Positions 39,178 to 43,657 of a DNA stretch of 43,657 nucleotides are shown piece after piece (position 1 is the stretch's first letter; each line of letters begins with the position of its first letter). The notes beneath the pieces were generated by a model. It ran no database searches and was not told the origin of the DNA. It was given only the letters and a program-made list of their open reading frames with translations. Source of the stretch: JBHPHA01 sp042569905 (GTDB lineage: Bacteria; Patescibacteriota; Minisyncoccia; Moranbacterales; UBA9337); NCBI GenBank assembly GCA_042569905.1, contig JBHPHA010000006.1:1-43657 (forward strand), read 5' to 3'. Both the position numbers and the translations under genes were made by a program.

Positions 39178-41049
39178 GTGAAAGACGGGGAGATTGATTT
39201 TGATGCTCTCAAGAAATTTTTCAAAGACGAAGAAGTTTTGGCGGGAGAGGAAAAATTTGGCTTGAGTTGGGCAGGAAAAAATGAAGCTTTCAGGGCGATT
39301 CGAAAAAAATCTACCGGGACACTTTCACCTCAAGAGGATGAGAGCAAGAATTGGGATGATACTCAGAATCTTTTCATTGAGGGGGATAATCTTGAATCAT
39401 TGAAACTACTCCAAAAGCATTACAGAGAGAAGATAAAAATGATTTACATTGATCCGCCATACAACACGGGAAAAGATTTCATCTACAAAGACAATTTCAA
39501 AGAAAACATTTCGGACTATTATGAAAAAACAGGGCAAAGTGAGAGTGGGGTGAAGCTCACAACCAATCCTGAAACAGCAGGGAGATATCACAGCGATTGG
39601 CTCACGATGATGTATCCAAGATTATTTCTGGCACGCAATCTTTTGAAAGAAGATGGAGTCATTTTTGTTTCCATTGATGACAACGAAGTTGCCAACCTGC
39701 GACTCATCATGGATGAAATTTTTGGAGAAGAGAATTTTGTGGGTTGTATTGTGTTGAAAACTGCTACTGATAATAATAAGACGCAAATAAAATCGGAGCA
39801 TGAATATATTATTTCTTATGCAAAAAGTAAAGAAATTCAAGGATATTGGGAAAGGCCAAGCGATGCGGCAAACTTAATTCGAGAGCAATTTAACCACTTG
39901 AAAAATTTATACGGTGAAGATTTAGATAAAATTCAAAAAGAATTAAGGAAATGGATTCGTAAAAATAAAAATAAGTTACCTAAAGCTTCTCATTATGACA
40001 ATGTTGATAGCTCTGGTGTATTTCATGATGCTGATATCGCTAATACGAAATTTGATGGTTACTTCTATGATGTACTGCATCCTAAAACAAAAAAGGTTTG
40101 TAAAATACCAGAAAAAGGTTTTCGCTTTCCACAGGAAACGATGATGAGAATGATTAAAGAAAATAATATTTTATTTGGAGATAAAGAGAACATTTTAATT
40201 AAGCCTAAGAAAAGATTGGAAGATGTTAGAGATGCTTTGAGGAGTGTTATTTATGAGGATGGAAGAGGTTCTACAAAAATTCTTGAGAATTTGTTTGATA
40301 TTCGTGGTATTTTTGATAATCCAAAATCACACAGTATTTTATTAAGATTGATTGATTTTGTTGTCAATAAAGATTCTAATGATATTGTGCTAGACTTCTT
40401 TGCAGGCTCTGGGACAACTGCTCATGCTGTGATGGGTTTGAATGCTGAGGATGGCGGGGATCGGAAATTCATCATGGTTCAGATTCCAGAAACGGTTGAT
40501 GAAAAATCAGAAGCCAAAAAAGCAGGATTTGAAAACATTGCTCAAATTTCAAGAGAAAGAATCAGAAGAGCGGGAGAAAAGATTTTGAAAGACAAAAAAG
40601 AAGAAATTGAGAAAAGGAAAAAACCTTTGGACACAGGTTTCAAATCTTTTGTTCTTCAAAAATCAAATTATCGGCAATGGGAAACAATGAGCAAGGAAAA
40701 CACAAAAGAAGAAATTTTGGAGCAATCAAAATTGTTCGTCGAAAAACCTTTGATTGATGGATTTGATGAGAATTCAGTTGTTTTTGAAATTCTTCTCAAG
40801 GAAGGATTTGACCTCAACAGTGAAATTGAAAAGAAAAAAATTGGAGATTTAGAAGTGTATTTTTCAAGTAAGAAAAATGACGAAGGCATTGAAAAGAAAA
40901 TCGCAATCACTTTCTCAGAAAAAGTAACTCAAGATCAAGCTCGAGAGCTAAATTTGAAAAAAGAAGATATTTTCGTTTGTTTTGATTTTGCCTTAGACGA
41001 CTCAATAAAAGTAAACATCGGAAGAGAATTTGATTTAAAGGTGATTTAA
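39178..41049 (+). CDS. mod: Type III restriction-modification methyltransferase (Mod)
   Basis: This is an N6-adenine DNA methyltransferase that marks the host recognition site. From GTG 39178 it has 623 residues. Motif IV DPPYNTG is at 92-98 and motif I DFFAGSGTT at 406-414; this order is that of beta-class type III Mod. The recognition domain lies between (about 180-400). The natural start may have been ATG 39085, now cut off by TAA 39172. Reinitiation at GTG 39178 would leave most of the enzyme intact. The next gene begins 4 bases after the stop. Confidence 0.88.
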   Translation: MKDGEIDFDALKKFFKDEEVLAGEEKFGLSWAGKNEAFRAIRKKSTGTLSPQEDESKNWDDTQNLFIEGDNLESLKLLQKHYREKIKMIYIDPPYNTGKDFIYKDNFKENISDYYEKTGQSESGVKLTTNPETAGRYHSDWLTMMYPRLFLARNLLKEDGVIFVSIDDNEVANLRLIMDEIFGEENFVGCIVLKTATDNNKTQIKSEHEYIISYAKSKEIQGYWERPSDAANLIREQFNHLKNLYGEDLDKIQKELRKWIRKNKNKLPKASHYDNVDSSGVFHDADIANTKFDGYFYDVLHPKTKKVCKIPEKGFRFPQETMMRMIKENNILFGDKENILIKPKKRLEDVRDALRSVIYEDGRGSTKILENLFDIRGIFDNPKSHSILLRLIDFVVNKDSNDIVLDFFAGSGTTAHAVMGLNAEDGGDRKFIMVQIPETVDEKSEAKKAGFENIAQISRERIRRAGEKILKDKKEEIEKRKKPLDTGFKSFVLQKSNYRQWETMSKENTKEEILEQSKLFVEKPLIDGFDENSVVFEILLKEGFDLNSEIEKKKIGDLEVYFSSKKNDEGIEKKIAITFSEKVTQDQARELNLKKEDIFVCFDFALDDSIKVNIGREFDLKVI

Positions 41050-41053
41050 AATT

Positions 41054-42499
41054 ATGGACAAAGAAAAAGAAGTAACCAAGAGCGAAGAAGTAAAAAAAGA
41101 AGATGTCATTGAGATTCCAATTGACGATGTTGTTTTTAATGATTTTGAAAAACATTTGAATATCGAGGGTAATCAGAGAATTTTATTTTCTGGAAAATTT
41201 GGTGTGGGTAAAACTTATTTTCTGAAGAAATTTTTCGAAAAACATAATGAAGAGTATGAAGTTGTTCATTTATATCCTGTTAATTATCAAATTAGCAGTA
41301 ATGAGGATATTTTGGATTTGATTAAATACGATATCTTAATTGAGTTATTGAAAAAAGATAAGGATATATTTAAAACGAATAAATTAGAGGATTTTATTGA
41401 TTTGAGAAATTTGGTGCATGTCTGGGCTAGCGAAAATCGTGGAGATATTATAAAAACGGTGCTTTCAAATATTCCTAAATTAGGAAAGTCAATGAACGAT
41501 GCTTACTTATTGGTGGAAAAATTTTCAGAATTTAAGGATAAATTTGAAGGGGATGAAAAGCTTGTAGTTGAAGATTTTTTGAACAGTGTTAATGCAAAAT
41601 CAAAAGAAGCTGATAAATTAAGTGGTCTAATAAAAGAAAAAATATCAATTATTGCAAATAAGGATAATAACGGTGAAGAAAGTAAAAAGGAAAGCGTTTT
41701 GATTTTAGATGATTTGGACAGGCTGGATCCTGAGCATATTTTTAGAATTCTCAATGTTTTTTCGGCATTTTTTGAACAAAATGGAGAGGAGAATAAATTT
41801 GGTTTTGATAAAATTATCCTTGTGGCTGATTATGGTAACTTGAAAAGCATTTTTCATCATAAGTATGGAAAAGATACTGATTGGAAAGGATATTTTAATA
41901 AATTTTTTAGCGTAGGTGTTCATTATTTTGATTTTGATAGAATCATTAGAAGTGCCATGGATAGTGTTGCACTTAAAATAAAAATTTCAAAAAGAGATGA
42001 GAATAGTGCTTTGGATGATACTGATAAGAAATATGTAGCATTATTAGTCGCAAATATTTTATTGGAAATGGTAAGACACAAAGAGGTTAATATGAAAGAT
42101 ATATTAAAATTGCATAAATTTGATCTGGAGAGCCTAAATGGAAAGGGGAATGGTTATGATGATGAAAAGAAATTCCTTATTGATTTGGCTTTAGATATTT
42201 TATTGCATATGTCATCTCAGAGTAGGGGTGAATTATTAGAAAAAATTGAGTTTATTGGGGATAATCTTGAAAACAGTGACAGAGGGATGTATAATTGTGA
42301 GGAATATATTTCTGATTTAGTGATAATGAAAGATCCGAGTTTAAGACATAAGAAAGTAGGAGATAAAATAGAAACTTGTGGCTTAGTATTAAAAAGAGAA
42401 GGTGTGATAATGGGTCAGTTGTTTAGTGTTATTGATAGTAATGGTGTTAAAGAGAAAGCTCTATACCAACTAATCGCAGGACATTTGAAAGGTAAATAA
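41054..42499 (+). CDS. KAP-type P-loop NTPase
   Basis: The 481 residues show Walker A GKFGVGKT at 47-54 and Walker B VLILDDLDRLDP with D219/D220, of the KAP/STAND-like group. The C-terminal half is helical. KAP NTPases are often found in defence loci and near membranes; this one lacks obvious transmembrane segments. Its ATG is 4 bases after mod, which points to coupled translation. It lies inside a type III system between mod and the Abi gene. Its role as sensor or effector is inferred from context. Confidence 0.8.
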   Translation: MDKEKEVTKSEEVKKEDVIEIPIDDVVFNDFEKHLNIEGNQRILFSGKFGVGKTYFLKKFFEKHNEEYEVVHLYPVNYQISSNEDILDLIKYDILIELLKKDKDIFKTNKLEDFIDLRNLVHVWASENRGDIIKTVLSNIPKLGKSMNDAYLLVEKFSEFKDKFEGDEKLVVEDFLNSVNAKSKEADKLSGLIKEKISIIANKDNNGEESKKESVLILDDLDRLDPEHIFRILNVFSAFFEQNGEENKFGFDKIILVADYGNLKSIFHHKYGKDTDWKGYFNKFFSVGVHYFDFDRIIRSAMDSVALKIKISKRDENSALDDTDKKYVALLVANILLEMVRHKEVNMKDILKLHKFDLESLNGKGNGYDDEKKFLIDLALDILLHMSSQSRGELLEKIEFIGDNLENSDRGMYNCEEYISDLVIMKDPSLRHKKVGDKIETCGLVLKREGVIMGQLFSVIDSNGVKEKALYQLIAGHLKGK

Positions 42500-42546
42500 A
42501 AAAACCTGTCGGTTTCGCATTGTTAAGAGGCGTGACAGGTGTTAAT
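42498..42546 (-). ncRNA. Candidate very short antisense RNA unit
   Basis: The minus strand has TTGACA (42575-42580), a 16-base spacer and TACAAT (42553-42558). About 45 bases later comes a hairpin CCTGTC...GACAGG (42505-42510 with 42534-42539) ending in a T-run at the end of the KAP gene. The unit would give an RNA of about 50 nt. A weaker plus-strand promoter (TATAAC at 42557-42562) overlaps. Confidence 0.45.
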
Positions 42547-42596
42547 ACTTATATTGTATAACGTATTAAAAAATTGTCAAGTAATCAAAAGTAAAA

Positions 42597-43487
42597 ATGA
42601 AATACGAAAAACCTCCGAAAACAATTGATGAGCAAATTGAAATTCTTAAAAAAAGAGGATTGATTGTTAATGACGAGGATGAAATGAGAAGATATTTGAA
42701 AAATATAAGCTATTATCATTTATCAATATATTTTAAACATTTTCAGAAAGATAACTTTTTTATTAAGGGGGTTGAGTTTGATGATGTTTTGAATATTTAT
42801 ATCTTTGATCAAAAGTTGAGGTTATTATTGCTTGATGTTTTGGAGCGAATTGAAAAATCGTTTAAGTGTAGACTTGCATATGAAATGTCTGTTTCATCAG
42901 GGGATTCTTGCTGGATTGCAGATAGCTGTTATTTTAAGAATAAAGTGAAACACGATAATAGGATAGTAGGATTGTTGGAAAAATTAAGAGATTCCAAGGA
43001 GACTTATATTAAGCATTTTTATGAAAAGTATAGTTCTCCAGAATATCCTCCAATATGGATGATTATCGAAGCTCTTACTTTTGGTCAAAGCGTGGTTGTG
43101 TATGGGATGCTTAAAAAGGAAAACCAAAAGATTATTGCAGATACTTATGGTTTAAATAAGAAGTTTGTTTTTAACTGGCTTCATGCACTTTCGATAATAA
43201 GAAATTTTTGTGCACATCACTCAAGGTTATGGAATAGAGAGATGGTTATTATACTGAGTCAGAAGCATGGCTTATATAGAAATTTATTTGATAATTCTAA
43301 TGGAAATAGATTGTTTAATTATTTGATTGTAATGCAAATTATCAACTGCAAATTCAATCCAGATTCCAAATGGCTCGATAGAATGGAGGTAATAATAAAT
43401 GAGCATAAGATAAACATTTCACACATGGGATTTCCTGAGGATTGGAGGGATAGGTTGCGGAAAATAAAGGAAGTAGGAGTTAACTAA
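42597..43487 (+). CDS. Abi family protein (Abi_2, HEPN-type)
   Basis: This 296-residue protein is of the AbiD/AbiF (Abi_2) family: KPPKTIDEQIEILKKRGLIV at the start, YHLSIYFKHF, and PPIWMIIEALTFG. It has the HEPN RNase motif R202-N-F-C-A-H207 (R-x4-H). Abi_2 proteins are proposed to kill or stall infected cells by cutting RNA. It sits 97 bases after the KAP gene and 26 bases before res. Together they suggest a back-up that acts if restriction fails. Confidence 0.88.
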   Translation: MKYEKPPKTIDEQIEILKKRGLIVNDEDEMRRYLKNISYYHLSIYFKHFQKDNFFIKGVEFDDVLNIYIFDQKLRLLLLDVLERIEKSFKCRLAYEMSVSSGDSCWIADSCYFKNKVKHDNRIVGLLEKLRDSKETYIKHFYEKYSSPEYPPIWMIIEALTFGQSVVVYGMLKKENQKIIADTYGLNKKFVFNWLHALSIIRNFCAHHSRLWNREMVIILSQKHGLYRNLFDNSNGNRLFNYLIVMQIINCKFNPDSKWLDRMEVIINEHKINISHMGFPEDWRDRLRKIKEVGVN

Positions 43488-43513
43488 TGAATATTATTAG
43501 AGACTAAAATAAA

Positions 43514-43657
43514 ATGAAATTTAAATTTGATAAAAATCTTGAATATCAAAAAGAAGCGATTGAATCAATTGTTGATATTTTTGATAGTGGAGAAAATATT
43601 GCAAAAAGAGAAAATTCTTTTGAGATGAATGTGAGTCGAGTTGTGGGAAATGAACTT
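43514..43657 (+). CDS. res: Type III restriction enzyme subunit Res, 5' end only
   Basis: The first 48 codons, MKFKFDKNLEYQKEAIESIV followed by DIFDSGEN, match the N-terminus of Res subunits (KFDxNLxYQxxAIxSIVDIF). Res is a DEAD-type ATP-driven helicase with an endonuclease end; these parts lie beyond the window. It pairs with mod at 39178-41049. Confidence 0.85.
   Translation, partial: MKFKFDKNLEYQKEAIESIVDIFDSGENIAKRENSFEMNVSRVVGNEL

Overview
The window looks like a chromosomal segment of a Candidate Phyla Radiation (Patescibacteria) bacterium, most likely Parcubacteria or Moranbacteria. The DNA is AT-rich and the proteins are short. Conserved information-processing genes sit beside many lineage-specific small proteins. 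UGA is used as a normal stop (for example at 35544-35546) and prfB is present, so the genetic code is the standard bacterial one. This placement is inferred from gene content and style, not from a database search.

Layout. 1-4.8 kb: a ferritin-like gene cut by the window edge, a ZIP metal transporter, a divergent small unknown gene, prfB with a +1 programmed frameshift, and ftsE-ftsX. 4.8-5.76 kb: no convincing long gene. It holds a long, GC-richer, strongly self-complementary transcript unit with its own promoter and terminator. Inside are two tiny Shine-Dalgarno-led reading frames whose peptides share the core PWLL(K/R)P. 5.8-6.24 kb: two identical 100-nt defective tRNA-Gln-like repeats, one intact tRNA-Gln(CUG), and a 28-bp perfect inverted repeat. 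6.27-11.1 kb: a glycosyltransferase, a minus-strand envelope operon (GT39-like membrane glycosyltransferase, exported protein, four-helix membrane protein) and a membrane protein. 11.18-12.2 kb: tRNA-Lys with its 3' half and terminator duplicated downstream, a possible alaS fragment, and a flavin split-barrel protein. 12.2-20.8 kb: core genes and neighbours (BNR-repeat lipoprotein, frr, rseP, proS, lemA, htpX, small proteins, pyk).

20.9-28.1 kb is accessory. It has tRNA-Ser, an orphan Shine-Dalgarno-led gene, a histidine-kinase remnant and a probable minus-strand small RNA. A RhuM-Fic protein lacks the usual Fic histidine. A run of nucleotide-handling enzymes follows (MazG-like, HAD, HD, two Nudix). 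28.2-36.1 kb: aspS, dnaG, rpoD and three charged unknown proteins. 36.1-38.4 kb: tRNA-Asn, a single-domain response regulator, an orphan gene with a long structured leader, and two copies of a protein-like module, each next to a terminator. 38.4-43.66 kb: a GIY-YIG protein, then a type III restriction-modification locus. Its order is excisionase-like HTH, mod, KAP NTPase, Abi/HEPN, res, so two extra defence-type genes sit between mod and res. The mod frame carries an in-frame TAA near its 5' end.

Two styles of translation start stand out. Core genes have AT-rich upstream sequence with no Shine-Dalgarno motif. A small set of orphan genes, and the micro-ORFs in the structured RNA, have strong Shine-Dalgarno motifs; most of these units also have a clear TTGACA-type promoter and their own terminator.
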